From: Bradyrhizobium japonicum USDA 6
GTDB taxonomy: Bacteria > Pseudomonadota > Alphaproteobacteria > Rhizobiales > Xanthobacteraceae
Direction of reading: 5' to 3'
DNA: 64,000 bases
NCBI RefSeq assembly: GCF_000284375.1
Contig: NC_017249.1
Location: 3,326,001-3,390,000, forward strand
Positions 44,132-53,119 of the stretch are shown here, in pieces. The stretch's first letter is position 1, and each line of letters begins with the position of its first letter. Position numbers and translations under genes: made by a program. Under the pieces are notes generated by a model. The model worked only from the letters and a program-made list of their open reading frames with translations, made no database searches and was not told the DNA's origin.

Positions 44132-44818
44132 ATGTTTTCCGTGATCTTCGAAGTCCTCCCCCATAAAGGGAAGTGCGATAACTACCTCGACAACGCCAAC
44201 ATCCTGCGCCCCGAGCTGGAGCAGGTCGAGGGCTTTGTCGACAACATCCGCTACAAGAGCCTGACACGCGAGGGCTGGATCCTTTCGCTTTCGAACTGGC
44301 GAGACGAGAAGTCGCTCGTCCGCTGGCGCATCCGCATGCGCCATCACGAGGTCCAGCAGAAGGGCCGCGATGAAATACTCGCGGACTACCATCTCCGCGT
44401 CGGTCAGATCACTGCCGACAATAAGGTGCCCGCGGGTTACGCCCTCACGGAGCAGCGGCTCGATGAGACCGAAATCGGGGAGGGGATGACGGTCACGCTG
44501 ATCAACGCGACGCGCCCCGCGGAGTGGAAACAGACCAACAACCCGTACGACTGCGCGGAGTGGCTCGGACTGAGCCCTTGGGCCGCCGACTTCACGTCGT
44601 GGGACATCTTCGAAGCAGTGCTCACGCCTGGCGATCTGATTCTGCTCATGTCCTGGAAGGACGCCGCCGCAGCGCAGGCTTACGAGGACGCTTCCGCGCC
44701 GAATGACAAGGCAAGGGTTCGTAGAGTGCGGATCGTGCGCGACTACGGGAAATACGACCGTCGCGAAGCACCTCAATACTTCGAAGATGCCAAGGGCGGC
44801 GAGACCCTCCATGCCTGA
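44132..44818 (+). CDS. Antibiotic-biosynthesis-monooxygenase-like protein
   Basis: 228 residues made of two ferredoxin-like ABM repeats. The first carries VIFEVLPHKGKCDNYLDNAN, LRPELEQVEGFVDNIRYKSL and ILSLSNWRDEKSLVRWRIRM. The second has DFTSWDIFEAVLTPGDLILL and MSWKDAAAAQAYEDA. Members include quinol monooxygenases and heme-degrading enzymes; cofactor-free oxidation of small aromatic substrates is typical. A partial LysR-type element (AATCGACCACATCGCGGCG, near 44089) lies about 30 bases before the start. It follows the kinase gene by 68 bases and may be transcribed with it. Confidence 0.78.
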   Translation: MFSVIFEVLPHKGKCDNYLDNANILRPELEQVEGFVDNIRYKSLTREGWILSLSNWRDEKSLVRWRIRMRHHEVQQKGRDEILADYHLRVGQITADNKVPAGYALTEQRLDETEIGEGMTVTLINATRPAEWKQTNNPYDCAEWLGLSPWAADFTSWDIFEAVLTPGDLILLMSWKDAAAAQAYEDASAPNDKARVRRVRIVRDYGKYDRREAPQYFEDAKGGETLHA

Positions 44819-45233
44819 CGCCGCTCCGTCGGGAAGGGCCATGCTGCCGCGAGTTCGCCTCTGGGTTCGCAATGCCGCCCGGTCCCGCGTTTTGCGGGGC
44901 TTGGCAAGAAACAGACGATTGGCGGTTGACGAATTATCGTTGAGGCTTGCTCCGCTAGCTGTCGCACGATTGATTTCTGCGTTGACGAACATGTCCTGGG
45001 GGCGGGTACACGCGGGGCCGCCGCCCGTCCGGTTCTCGGCCACCTCGCATGCACTATCCCGGCTCTCAGAAACTCCTGAAAGCGTGTCCGTGCGTCCTAA
45101 TCAATAGGCCAGGCCGTTCCAACCTGCGCACGCAAGTCTCATCTACTCCCCATCGCGACGTGCCTGTCACGCCGTCGATTGCAAAGGCTCGTCTCTATCG
45201 ACAGTCGCACCTTGACGGAGAACATAACAACCC
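44819..45233. other. Intergenic, no gene seen
   Basis: 415 bases with no convincing coding region. Near its end (about 45200) there is one half-site TATCGAC, similar to the right half of the repeated LysR-type box, 35 bases upstream of the LysR gene. It could be a weak autoregulation site. Confidence 0.5.
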
Positions 45234-46226
45234 ATGGAGCTTCATCAGGTTCGCTACTTCCTCGCCGTCGCGTCCACCCTCAACTTCACCCGCGCGGCCG
45301 AGCAGTGCAATGTCACGCAGCCCGCGTTGACCAAGGGGGTGCAGAAGCTCGAGCAGGAGCTCGGCGGCCAGTTGATCTACCGCGAACGCCAGCTCACCCA
45401 ACTCACCGATCTTGGAAAGGAAGTCCTTCCGATGCTGGAGCGCACACTGGCCTCGGCAGAGGCGGTGCGTCGCCGAGCCCAGGAGTTCCAACGCAAGGAT
45501 GTTGCGCCACTGAAGATCGGCCTGGCCCCCTCCATCTCGGCGTCGCTCGTCCTCGATCCGATCGCGGAGATCGCGAAGTTCGTCCCTGGACTTCACGTCG
45601 AGCTGCGCGAGGGCGCGGCGAAGAAGCTCGTCGACCTCTTGCTCGAGGGCGAGATCAACGTCGCAATGGTCGGCGACGTGCAGGATGTGCCCGCCCGGAT
45701 CGACGACTGGTCGCTGTTCGAGGAGCGCTACGTTGTGGTTCTTGCGCCGACGCACCGGCTCGCAAATCGTCCCTCGATCGGCATCGACGACCTCCGCGAG
45801 ACCATCTTGCTGGAGCGCGCCGACTGCGACGTGGCCCCGAAGATCCAGAAATCGTATTTCCCCGAGAGCCCGCCCCAACTTGGCCACTGCAGCGGTCACG
45901 ACCTGCACCTGCAGCACATGGCCGCGGCCGGCCTTGGCGTGATACTCGCGCCCGAGCACATGCCGCGCCTTCCGACGCTCAAGACCATCCCGCTCGAAGG
46001 CAACCTGGTTTCACGGGAGGTGCGCCTACTGGCTGTGCAAGGGCGCCGCTACTCCCCGGCGCTGGACGCATTCGTCAAGGTCGCGCGGCTTCGCGACTGG
46101 TCGGTCGAAGCCCCGACCGGGGCGTGCCGCACGCAGCGGTCCCGGTGGTGTCGGGGGCGCCCGCATGACCACGACACGCACGCCGGCGGCCAGCCGCTTC
46201 CAGCCAATCGATCCTCAGCCCGATGA
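45234..46226 (+). CDS. LysR-family transcriptional regulator
   Basis: 330 residues. N-terminal winged HTH: MELHQVRYFLAVASTLNFTR then AAEQCNVTQPALTKGVQKLE, QELGGQLIYRERQLTQLTDL. The effector domain (about 90-300) is the periplasmic-binding-like LysR_substrate fold (APLKIGLAPSISASLVLDPI; MAAAGLGVILAPEHMPRLPT). Recognition-helix residues include Thr-Gln-Pro-Ala-Leu-Thr. The last 20 or so residues are basic and atypical and overlap a possible early start of the next gene. It is the only LysR gene in the window and lies in the middle of the region containing the repeated elements, so it is the main candidate regulator. Confidence 0.9.
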   Translation: MELHQVRYFLAVASTLNFTRAAEQCNVTQPALTKGVQKLEQELGGQLIYRERQLTQLTDLGKEVLPMLERTLASAEAVRRRAQEFQRKDVAPLKIGLAPSISASLVLDPIAEIAKFVPGLHVELREGAAKKLVDLLLEGEINVAMVGDVQDVPARIDDWSLFEERYVVVLAPTHRLANRPSIGIDDLRETILLERADCDVAPKIQKSYFPESPPQLGHCSGHDLHLQHMAAAGLGVILAPEHMPRLPTLKTIPLEGNLVSREVRLLAVQGRRYSPALDAFVKVARLRDWSVEAPTGACRTQRSRWCRGRPHDHDTHAGGQPLPANRSSAR

Positions 46227-46236
46227 CTCCCAACCG

Positions 46237-46902
46237 ATGTTAAATCAGACCAACAAGACACTCGCCCGGATTCGCGCCGAGCTGTTGACGACGTTCAGCG
46301 CCGCGGATTGGGAATCATACAACCACCTCGTGCGCTGGCTCCGAGATACCGACGTGGCATCGCACGCTCTGAAGGTTGGAGACGCCGCGCCGAACTTCCT
46401 CCTGCCGGACGCTGACGGCCGTCTCCACTCCTCCGAACGGCTGCGCCGCAAAGGGCCCCTCGTGCTGAGTTTCTTCCGAGGCGGCTGGTGTCCTTTCTGC
46501 ACCGCTGAGCTTTGCGCCCTGCAGGCTGCAAAGGATGAGTTCGAGAGCATCGGTGCGACCCTCGCAGTGGTGACACCCGAGACGAGGGACTTCCCGCGGC
46601 AGCTCAAGCGGAGCCTGGGCTTGGACCTGAAGGTGCTCTCCGACGTCGACTATGGCGTTGCCATATCGTACGGCGTGCTGTTCCGGGTGCCAGACGAGAC
46701 CAAAGCGCACTATTCCAGGCTAGGATTCGACTTCGGCGCTCGGCACGGGTCACCGGAGTGGATGCTACCTATTCCCGCGACCTATGTGATTGACGCGGAC
46801 GGCCAGATCCGCAGCGCATTCGTCGAGCCGGACTTCACGATACGAGAGGAGCCGACGCAAATCCTGGCCGCACTGCGCCAGGCCGCTTCCACGTCCGAGT
46901 GA
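46237..46902 (+). CDS. Peroxiredoxin-like protein (AhpC/TSA family)
   Basis: 221 residues from ATG 46237, just after the LysR stop; an earlier ATG at 46165 overlaps LysR. The thioredoxin-fold domain begins at about 60: KVGDAAPNFLLPDADGRLHS, then VLSFFRGGWCPFCTAELCAL with a C-x-x-C centre (redox or peroxidatic). Further signature: TLAVVTPETRDFPRQLKRSL, VLSDVDYGVAISYGVLFRVP, IPATYVIDADGQIRSAFVEP. It removes peroxides or acts as a disulfide reductase. Its position directly behind LysR suggests that both respond to the same oxidant. Confidence 0.87.
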   Translation: MLNQTNKTLARIRAELLTTFSAADWESYNHLVRWLRDTDVASHALKVGDAAPNFLLPDADGRLHSSERLRRKGPLVLSFFRGGWCPFCTAELCALQAAKDEFESIGATLAVVTPETRDFPRQLKRSLGLDLKVLSDVDYGVAISYGVLFRVPDETKAHYSRLGFDFGARHGSPEWMLPIPATYVIDADGQIRSAFVEPDFTIREEPTQILAALRQAASTSE

Positions 46903-46978
46903 GGGCAGAGAAGATGGAGAGCAACCTTCTCGACGGCTGATCGCAGACGGACGGGACGCCGACGTCGCTTCTGTCCGA

Positions 46979-47020
46979 CGATACCTGCCGCCTATCGAAT
47001 ACATGTCCAAAGGGAATTTC
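46979..47020 (+). promoter_or_regulatory. LysR-type element, copy 4
   Basis: CGATA-CCTGCCGCC-TATCG, a perfect CGATA-N9-TATCG box, is followed by ATACATG and AGGGAATTTC. It differs from the others in the CCATGG region but keeps the total length of 42. It points to the cytochrome P460 gene, 142 bases downstream. Confidence 0.7.
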
Positions 47021-47161
47021 TAATTTCATGGGCCGCGTCCGATCTTCCGGAGTGCCCGGCCCGGCCGAACACGCGCGGTCGGCCCCACAGCGATTGAAAT
47101 GGTGATTTGAAGCCGTCGCGCTGAATCACTGTGCAACGCGCGAGCGGTAAAGGAGATCCCC

Positions 47162-47737
47162 ATGAAATTATCGAAGACTATCGGCCTCGCTGTTGCCGTC
47201 TCGCTGGTCACCGGCGCCGTGGCAGCGCTCGCGCAGATCAACGGAGCAGCTCCGGCCAGCCCGACCGCGAACGTGGTGGACGGCGCTGGGCACCTGCGCG
47301 TGCCGGCGGACTACCGAACCCTCTACCAAGCGCTCGGCACCTGGGCGATTGCGGCTGAGAGCGGCCAGGGCTCGAATGAAATCCACGCCGTCTACGCATC
47401 CCCGGGGGCGATCGACGCCTACCGGAAGACGGGGCATTTCCCGGACGGCGCCGTTCTGGTGAAAGAAGTCTTCGCGACTTCGACCAACGAGATGACCACC
47501 GGCACGGTAAGCCACGCCGACAAGCTCAAGGGCTGGTTCGTCATGGTGAGAGACAGTAAGGGAACGCACCCCGGCAACCCGTTGTGGGGCGACGGGTGGG
47601 GATGGTCGTGGTTCGACGCGGACAAGCCGCTCAAAACCACCTCGACGGACTACCGTTCCGATTGCCAGGGGTGCCACGTGCCGGCCACGGCCACGGACTG
47701 GATTTATGTGAATGGGTATCCAGTGCTGCGTCACTAA
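47162..47737 (+). CDS. Cytochrome P460 family protein (periplasmic)
   Basis: Start ATG 47162, with AAAGGAGA about 6 bases upstream. 191 residues: a signal peptide (MKLSKTIGLAVAVSLVTGAV, then AALA), a beta-rich domain (DYRTLYQALGTWAIAAESGQ; NEIHAVYASPGAIDAYRKTG; WGDGWGWSWFDADKPLKTTS), and a C-terminal heme motif CQGCH followed by VPATATDWIYVNGYPVL. Cytochrome P460 proteins bind a modified c-heme and oxidise hydroxylamine or act in NO and small-oxidant handling. Copy 4 of the repeated element is upstream. Confidence 0.87.
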   Translation: MKLSKTIGLAVAVSLVTGAVAALAQINGAAPASPTANVVDGAGHLRVPADYRTLYQALGTWAIAAESGQGSNEIHAVYASPGAIDAYRKTGHFPDGAVLVKEVFATSTNEMTTGTVSHADKLKGWFVMVRDSKGTHPGNPLWGDGWGWSWFDADKPLKTTSTDYRSDCQGCHVPATATDWIYVNGYPVLRH

Positions 47738-47893
47738 GCGATCGTATGCGTGGGGCTTTCGCCCTGCCGCAGCTTCGCCGAGGCAATTTCTAATCCCGCC
47801 AGCTGGTGCGGCATGATTGAAGAACCTATTGCGATCAGTCGGTTCGATTCTCGATCTTCGGGGCTGACCGATGTTCAGAGTACAAACGAGCCG

Positions 47894-48439
47894 ATGGAGT
47901 TCGACGTGTCCCTCTCGGTCTATGACATAACTGTCCCCGTCATGGTGCACGGACTGAACGTGATGAATGACTATCTCGACCACGCCCAAGCACTCGAGCG
48001 GACCAGGGGATGTGAGCCTGGAAGGATCCTTGGCGAGCGGCTCGCGTCCGACATGCTGAGTTTCGGAGAACAGTTTTCTGTAAGCTGCAATAAGGTCGAC
48101 GCCCACATGGCGAAGCTGATGCAGCGCGATGCGCCGGCTCCGCAAAACACCCTCATGGTGTACCCGGCACTGAAGGGGCGGCTCCTCGAGACGCGCGGCT
48201 TCCTGCAAAACCTGCAGCCGGACGAGATTGCCGGCGCGCAGTCCCGCACATACGAACTGACACCGCCTATCGTGCGCGGGTGGTTCGGCGGCGACGACTA
48301 CATCCGGCACCTGGTGCTACCCGACTTCTTCTTCCACATCGCGATTGCGCACGCGATCCTTCGGCACCTGGGAGCGAAGATCGGGAAGCGCGACTACCTC
48401 GCCAACCTCAGTCAGCAGAGCGGAGGTGACTACTCGTGA
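47894..48439 (+). CDS. DUF1993 family protein
   Basis: Start is taken at ATG 47894 (MEFDVSLSVYDITVPVMVHG), where the family similarity begins; an upstream in-frame start at 47750 adds an unsupported leader. 181 residues. DUF1993 features: HGLNVMNDYLDHAQALERTR, RLASDMLSFGEQFSVSCNKV, and late FFFHIAIAHAILRHLGAKIG. The family is a DinB-like helical fold of unknown function. It follows P460 by 157 bases on the same strand. Confidence 0.8.
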   Translation: MEFDVSLSVYDITVPVMVHGLNVMNDYLDHAQALERTRGCEPGRILGERLASDMLSFGEQFSVSCNKVDAHMAKLMQRDAPAPQNTLMVYPALKGRLLETRGFLQNLQPDEIAGAQSRTYELTPPIVRGWFGGDDYIRHLVLPDFFFHIAIAHAILRHLGAKIGKRDYLANLSQQSGGDYS

Positions 48440-48687
48440 GCGGCAGGCGCGGTGCGCGACACGAGCCGAAGCTTTCAAGATTGTCGTTGTCATGGCCGGA
48501 ATCACGCGTGCGCCGCACCTGATCTGACGAGAGAGCTAATGGTGAAGAGAATACCAGTCATCGGTGTGCATTTGTGGCCGACCCAACGTAGCTGCTCGCT
48601 CAAGATCAAGTATCGATCTACGGAATCCGCCATTGAACATATGCGCAAAGTCGGCCGTCCAAAGTTCGCGCCGGACATTGCATACTG

Positions 48688-50027
48688 ATGGGTGGCGTCG
48701 ACGGTTTGACGGCGGCTCGGCGCCGCTGGGTAATGCTCTGCATCTTGCTTGGACTTGGTCTAAGTTCCCTCGGAAGCGCGATCGTGAACATCGCCTTGCC
48801 AAACATCTCGCGTTCATTCGCAAGTAGTGACGCCGCGACCGTTTGGGTCGTGAATGCCTATCAGCTTTCGGCAACGGTCTGCTTGTTGCCTGTTGCAAGT
48901 CTGGTCGAATCACTCGGTCTGAAGCGCGTTTATACCGCCGGCCTGGCTATTTTTGTTTTCGCGTCGTTGGGTTGCGCTTTCGCTCCAACATTACCGATGC
49001 TGGTGAGTGCGCGCTTGATTCAGGGGCCGGGGCAGCTGGAGTTTCTGTGGCCGGCATGGCATTTGTACGCGTGATTTATCCGCATCACATGGTCAGCAAG
49101 GGCTTCGCGTTGGTCGCATTAGCGGTGGCGATACCTGGAGCATTGGGCCCCACCATCGCGGCGGCAATACTTGCCGTGGCAAAATGGCCCTGGCTATTTT
49201 TGGTGAATGTGCCGTTCGGCCTCACTGTTCCGCTATTTATCGCCGCTGCACCACCAGACGTTCGGGTTGCGCGCTCTCTCGATCTGATCGGGACCGCTCT
49301 CAATGCGCTGGCGTTCGGACTTTTCGTCGTCGGTGTCGGCACGCTGGGTACTGGCGATGGGCGCATTGCGACGGGAGAGATCGTAGCGGGCCTCTTCTGT
49401 CTTGGTCTCTTCGTTCGACAACAGCTCGGGCACCCGATGCCAATGTTGCCATTCGATCTTTTCCGTATACCTCTGTTTACCCTATCGGTGTGGACCTCCG
49501 TCTGCTCCTATGCAGCGCAAATTCTGGCTTACGTCTCCTTGCCGTTTCTATTTGAGACGAGGATGCATCTTTCGGCCGTGGAAACAGGTTTTCTTCTGAC
49601 AACCTGGCCGTTCATGACTGCCGTCACGGCCCCAATTGCCGGCCGCTTGACGATCCGCCACCCCGCTTCGGTGATCTGCAGCATTGGTTTGGCGTTGTTG
49701 GCGGTCGGTTTGCTCCTGATGGTCTTCTTGCCGACAACTCCGGCGAGATGGGATGTCGTATGGCGACTGGCTCTTTGCGGTATCGGCTTTGGTCTTTTTC
49801 AGACCCCGAACAACACGGCGATGATGACGGCTGGACCCGTAGGGCGCAGCGGGGCCGCAAGTGGGATGAATGCCTCGGCTCGCTACATCGGATGGTCACT
49901 TGGTTCCGCGTTGGTCTCGCTGATCTTCGGATTGGGCGGAGACCAAGGCGCCGTCTTTTGTTTGGTCGCCGGAATGGCCTTCGCTCTGACGGGAGTCGCC
50001 ACCAGCAGCGCTCGTCGGTTCAGATAG
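48688..50027 (+). pseudogene. MFS exporter (DHA2-like), single-base frameshift
   Basis: The first 110 residues (from ATG 48688; LLGLGLSSLGSAIVNIALPN, VWVVNAYQLSATVCLLPVAS) and the rest (AGAAGVSVAGMAFVRVIYPH, then to the end) lie in different frames. They join at RLIQGAGAAG if one G is added to the run at 49023-49026. The joined protein of about 446 residues has about 12-14 membrane segments. A single missing base in a G-run is more likely a sequencing error than a real null mutation. It has no repeated LysR-type element immediately upstream. Confidence 0.82.
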
Positions 50028-50193
50028 CGTCCAAATGCGGGACGCTGCACCTCGTCTCCGTTGATATCTGCGCCATGTGCTCGCTGCTGCAGACAAACGT
50101 GGCTTGTGACAAGCCGCCGCAGAACTCGCGGTTCTAGAATCAACGATCAGCCATGACGCTCCGCTGAACGGATTCGGTTGAATTCCGTGCTCT

Positions 50194-51690
50194 CTAAGTT
50201 GCGTCCGCTTTCGCCATGACCGTTGTCAGGGTCATCGAAGCGGCAAAGGCGCCGCCGATTGAGGTCGCGGCGGCTATGGCGAGGCCGACTTCGTAGCCGG
50301 ACGAGAAAGACGCGACGCCGGCGGCCAGTGCCACCCCGGCGAGCTGCGCAACCCTACTCGCCGCATTGTTGATGCCGGAGGCGAGTCCTTCGTCGGCCTC
50401 GTCCACACTCGACATGACCGACGCGGTGAGCGGCGCCACGAGCACAGCGAAGGACAGGCCGAGCAGGGTCATAGGTCCGATCACGCCGAGCATCAGGGAT
50501 TCTTTCTCGCCGAGCGCCATCAGGATATAGGCGAGTGCCGCACCCAGCGGTCCCGCGATGAGCATGGCCCGCGCGCCAATCTTGTCTGCAAGCCGGCCGA
50601 ACAGATTCGACAAGAGCCCTACGCCAAGCGTGAAGGGTAGGAATGCCAGCCCGGCGTCGGTCGACGACAGGGCGCGGCGATCGATGAGCTCAAAGGGCAG
50701 CAGAAAGAACATGATGGAAACCCCCGCATAGACCATCAGGGTGACAACGTTCAGCCCGAGGAAGGCGCGGTTCCCCGCCAAGCGAGGTGGCGTCATCGGG
50801 TGCTCGCTTCCGCGCTCCCAGAGCGCGTAGACGGCGAGCCCGGTAATGCCAAACCCGGTGACAATCACGAGCACTGTGCCCGACGGGCGGGAAGCGTCCG
50901 CGGCGGCCTGAACTTCACGAGGGCCGATTTGGCTAAGCGCCCAGGCAAGCGCTCCGATCGCCGAAGCGAGGATCGCGGCGCCAATCACGTCGAATCTGCG
51001 CTGGATGCGACCATCCTTCGGCGCAAAGACCAGCAGAACTCCCACTGCCGCGAGCGCGAGCGGCGGGTTGATCCAGAACACGGATGGCCAGCCAAAGGTC
51101 TCGGTGAGCCAGCCGCCCAGGACAGGACCTCCGGCGGTGGTGAGAGCCGACGCTGCGGCCCATACGCCGATCGCTCGGTTCCGCTCTGCGCGCGGATAGG
51201 TGGCCCCGATCAGGGCGAGGCTGGCGGGGGTAACGATCGCTGCGGCTGCTCCCTGCGCGACGCGGGCAGCGATCAGCCAGGCGGGCGAAGGCGCCATCGC
51301 GCAAGCCGCGGATGCCAGACCGAACAGCACGCAACCGAACCCGAGCATGCGCGCCTTGCCGTAAACGTCGGCGAGCGCGCCGCCGATCAATGTCAGCGAG
51401 GCGAGCGCCAGCATGTATCCGTTGAGAACCCATTGAACCGAGGCGAGGTCCGCCGCCAAATCTGAGCGCAATTTCGGTAACGCAACGGGCAACGCTGTCG
51501 CATCGATGAACGCCATCGAGGACGCGAGCACACAGGCCGCGAGCACCATGCGCCGGCACCGAGGCGGAGCTTCCCGGCCGAGCTCTCGCGGGCAGGGCTC
51601 TGCGTCGATCACGCCACGGCTGCACCCCTCTGCAAACGGCTGCGCCTCGTTGCGACACGCTCGCCGTCTCCGGTTTGCAGGATTGGTCAT
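50194..51690 (-). CDS. MFS exporter (DHA2-like)
   Basis: 498 residues, about 14 membrane segments. It has the signatures ACVLASSMAFIDATALPVAL and WVLNGYMLALASLTLIGGAL then ADVYGKARMLGFGCVLFG (drug-exporter motifs). A basic soluble stretch of about 45 residues precedes the first helix; a start at the inner Met (MVLAACVL) is possible. It probably exports a toxic compound. Copy 5 of the repeated LysR-type element (51763-51804) lies 73 bases upstream in the correct orientation. Confidence 0.88.
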   Translation of the reverse strand: MTNPANRRRRACRNEAQPFAEGCSRGVIDAEPCPRELGREAPPRCRRMVLAACVLASSMAFIDATALPVALPKLRSDLAADLASVQWVLNGYMLALASLTLIGGALADVYGKARMLGFGCVLFGLASAACAMAPSPAWLIAARVAQGAAAAIVTPASLALIGATYPRAERNRAIGVWAAASALTTAGGPVLGGWLTETFGWPSVFWINPPLALAAVGVLLVFAPKDGRIQRRFDVIGAAILASAIGALAWALSQIGPREVQAAADASRPSGTVLVIVTGFGITGLAVYALWERGSEHPMTPPRLAGNRAFLGLNVVTLMVYAGVSIMFFLLPFELIDRRALSSTDAGLAFLPFTLGVGLLSNLFGRLADKIGARAMLIAGPLGAALAYILMALGEKESLMLGVIGPMTLLGLSFAVLVAPLTASVMSSVDEADEGLASGINNAASRVAQLAGVALAAGVASFSSGYEVGLAIAAATSIGGAFAASMTLTTVMAKADAT

Positions 51691-51762
51691 TCGCAGTCTT
51701 ATTTCGGGTTGAAGGTGGTTCCGACAGCCATCTCATATGGTGGCGGTCGGGCCCTGGTGAAG

Positions 51763-51804
51763 GAAATTATCTCTCGCCATGGAATCGATAGATTATCGTT
51801 ATTG
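51763..51804 (-). promoter_or_regulatory. LysR-type element, copy 5
   Basis: Minus strand: CAATA-N9-TATCG, then ATTCCATGGCGAGAGATAATTTC. It is a strong match in both the box and the CCATGGCGAGAG block. It points to the MFS gene at 50194-51690. The rest of the gap up to 52099 holds no gene that I recognise. Confidence 0.8.
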
Positions 51805-52099
51805 CCTTGCCGCGCGGCGGCATGCCGTCGCGGCGTGCGCAACTTGCCTTGATTTATGAATGGCAGAGAAGACCGTCGCAGCACTATTCCCCGCTGCAAT
51901 GGAAACTATGCATGCCGGCTATTGGAGAATGTTACCCCGCGCTGCCATCAATGGGTACCGCCCGCGGATTTTGTCGAGTGCTGGACAACTGAGATCGTGA
52001 AGGCGCCGTCCCCCATGGTCGCTGGCAAGCGATGCCGAACTGACTTTTTATCGCTGGAACGTATCCAGCAAGGAGAAAATAACTGAGGAGACAACTCAC

Positions 52100-53029
52100 A
52101 TGAAGGCAATCGCCGTAACGGACCAGGCCGCGGGAACGGCCGGGATGAAGCTGGTGGAGCGGCCCGAACCGCAGCCAGCGATAAACGACGTCGTCGTTCA
52201 AGTTTATGCATCGGGCTTCACTTGGGATGAGCTGACGTGGCCCCCGATGTGGACCGATCGCCTCGATCGTGACCGAACACCGTCGATCCCTGGGCACGAG
52301 CTGGCCGGAGTCGTCACCGCTCTCGGCTATGGCACGACGGGATTGTCGGTGGGACAGCGGGTGTTCGGCCTCACGGACTGGTATCGCGACGGCACCTTGG
52401 CGGAGTATGTGGCCGTCGAGGCACGCAACCTTGCGCCGCTGCCGGGCGACGTCGACTTCACGGTGGGCGCGAGCCTGCCGATGCCGGGTCTGACTGCGTG
52501 GCAGGGACTGTTCGTGCACGGCCACCTTCAGGCCGGGAGGAGCGTCCTTGCGCACGGCGCGGCCGGCGTCGTCGGTTCGATGGTGACGCAACTCGCACGT
52601 GAGGCCGGCGCCTACGTCATCGGTACTGGACGCGCCGGCGACCGTCAGGCGGTGCTCGACTTCGGCGCGAATGAGTTCGTCGACCTCGAGAACGACGCTC
52701 TAGAAGACGTCGGTGGCGTCGATCTGGTTTTCGATATCTTCGGCGGCGACATCGCGAAGCGGTCCGCAGGCCTAATTCGAGCGGGAGGAGCGCTGGTGAC
52801 CATCGCCGGGCCGACCGAGGCGCGGCCCGCCGACGGCTTGGCGATCGACTTCGTTGTCGAGTCCGATCGCGCCCAACTAGGTGAGATCGTCCAGCGTGTG
52901 CGGGACGGACGACTGCGGACGAACATCGGCACCGTCTCGACCCTCGATGACGCCATCGCCGCCTTCAATCGGACCGAGCGACGCAAGGGGAAGACAATCG
53001 TTCGCGTTCGCCCGTGTTGCGAAAAGTGA
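52100..53029 (+). CDS. Zinc-free MDR oxidoreductase (NADPH:quinone-type), copy 1
   Basis: 309 residues with the medium-chain dehydrogenase fold. N-terminal part: RPEPQPAINDVVVQVYASGF, RTPSIPGHELAGVVTALGYG. Nucleotide-binding part: VLAHGAAGVVGSMVTQLARE (motif AxGxVG) and ICATIONS of NADPH use (GTGRAGDRQ). Catalytic zinc ligands are absent, as in quinone reductase-type enzymes. Start ATG 52100 after GAGGAGACAAC. It is roughly 84% identical by eye to the gene at 58443-59360 on the opposite strand. It is followed after 90 bases by an MFS exporter. It probably reduces quinones or reactive enones. Confidence 0.88.
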   Translation: MKAIAVTDQAAGTAGMKLVERPEPQPAINDVVVQVYASGFTWDELTWPPMWTDRLDRDRTPSIPGHELAGVVTALGYGTTGLSVGQRVFGLTDWYRDGTLAEYVAVEARNLAPLPGDVDFTVGASLPMPGLTAWQGLFVHGHLQAGRSVLAHGAAGVVGSMVTQLAREAGAYVIGTGRAGDRQAVLDFGANEFVDLENDALEDVGGVDLVFDIFGGDIAKRSAGLIRAGGALVTIAGPTEARPADGLAIDFVVESDRAQLGEIVQRVRDGRLRTNIGTVSTLDDAIAAFNRTERRKGKTIVRVRPCCEK

Positions 53030-53119
53030 TCCGCGAACGGACACGCCAGTTCGGCTTCGGGCTGCCGCCCAATGATCCCGCGCGCCGCGAAGCGCGCGAC
53101 CTGACATGACGGGTAGGTC

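Noticed and set aside
48541..48687. Short ORF upstream of the MFS gene (MVKRIPVIGVHLW...)
   Set aside because: No family, no ribosome binding site; probably leader DNA of the MFS gene.
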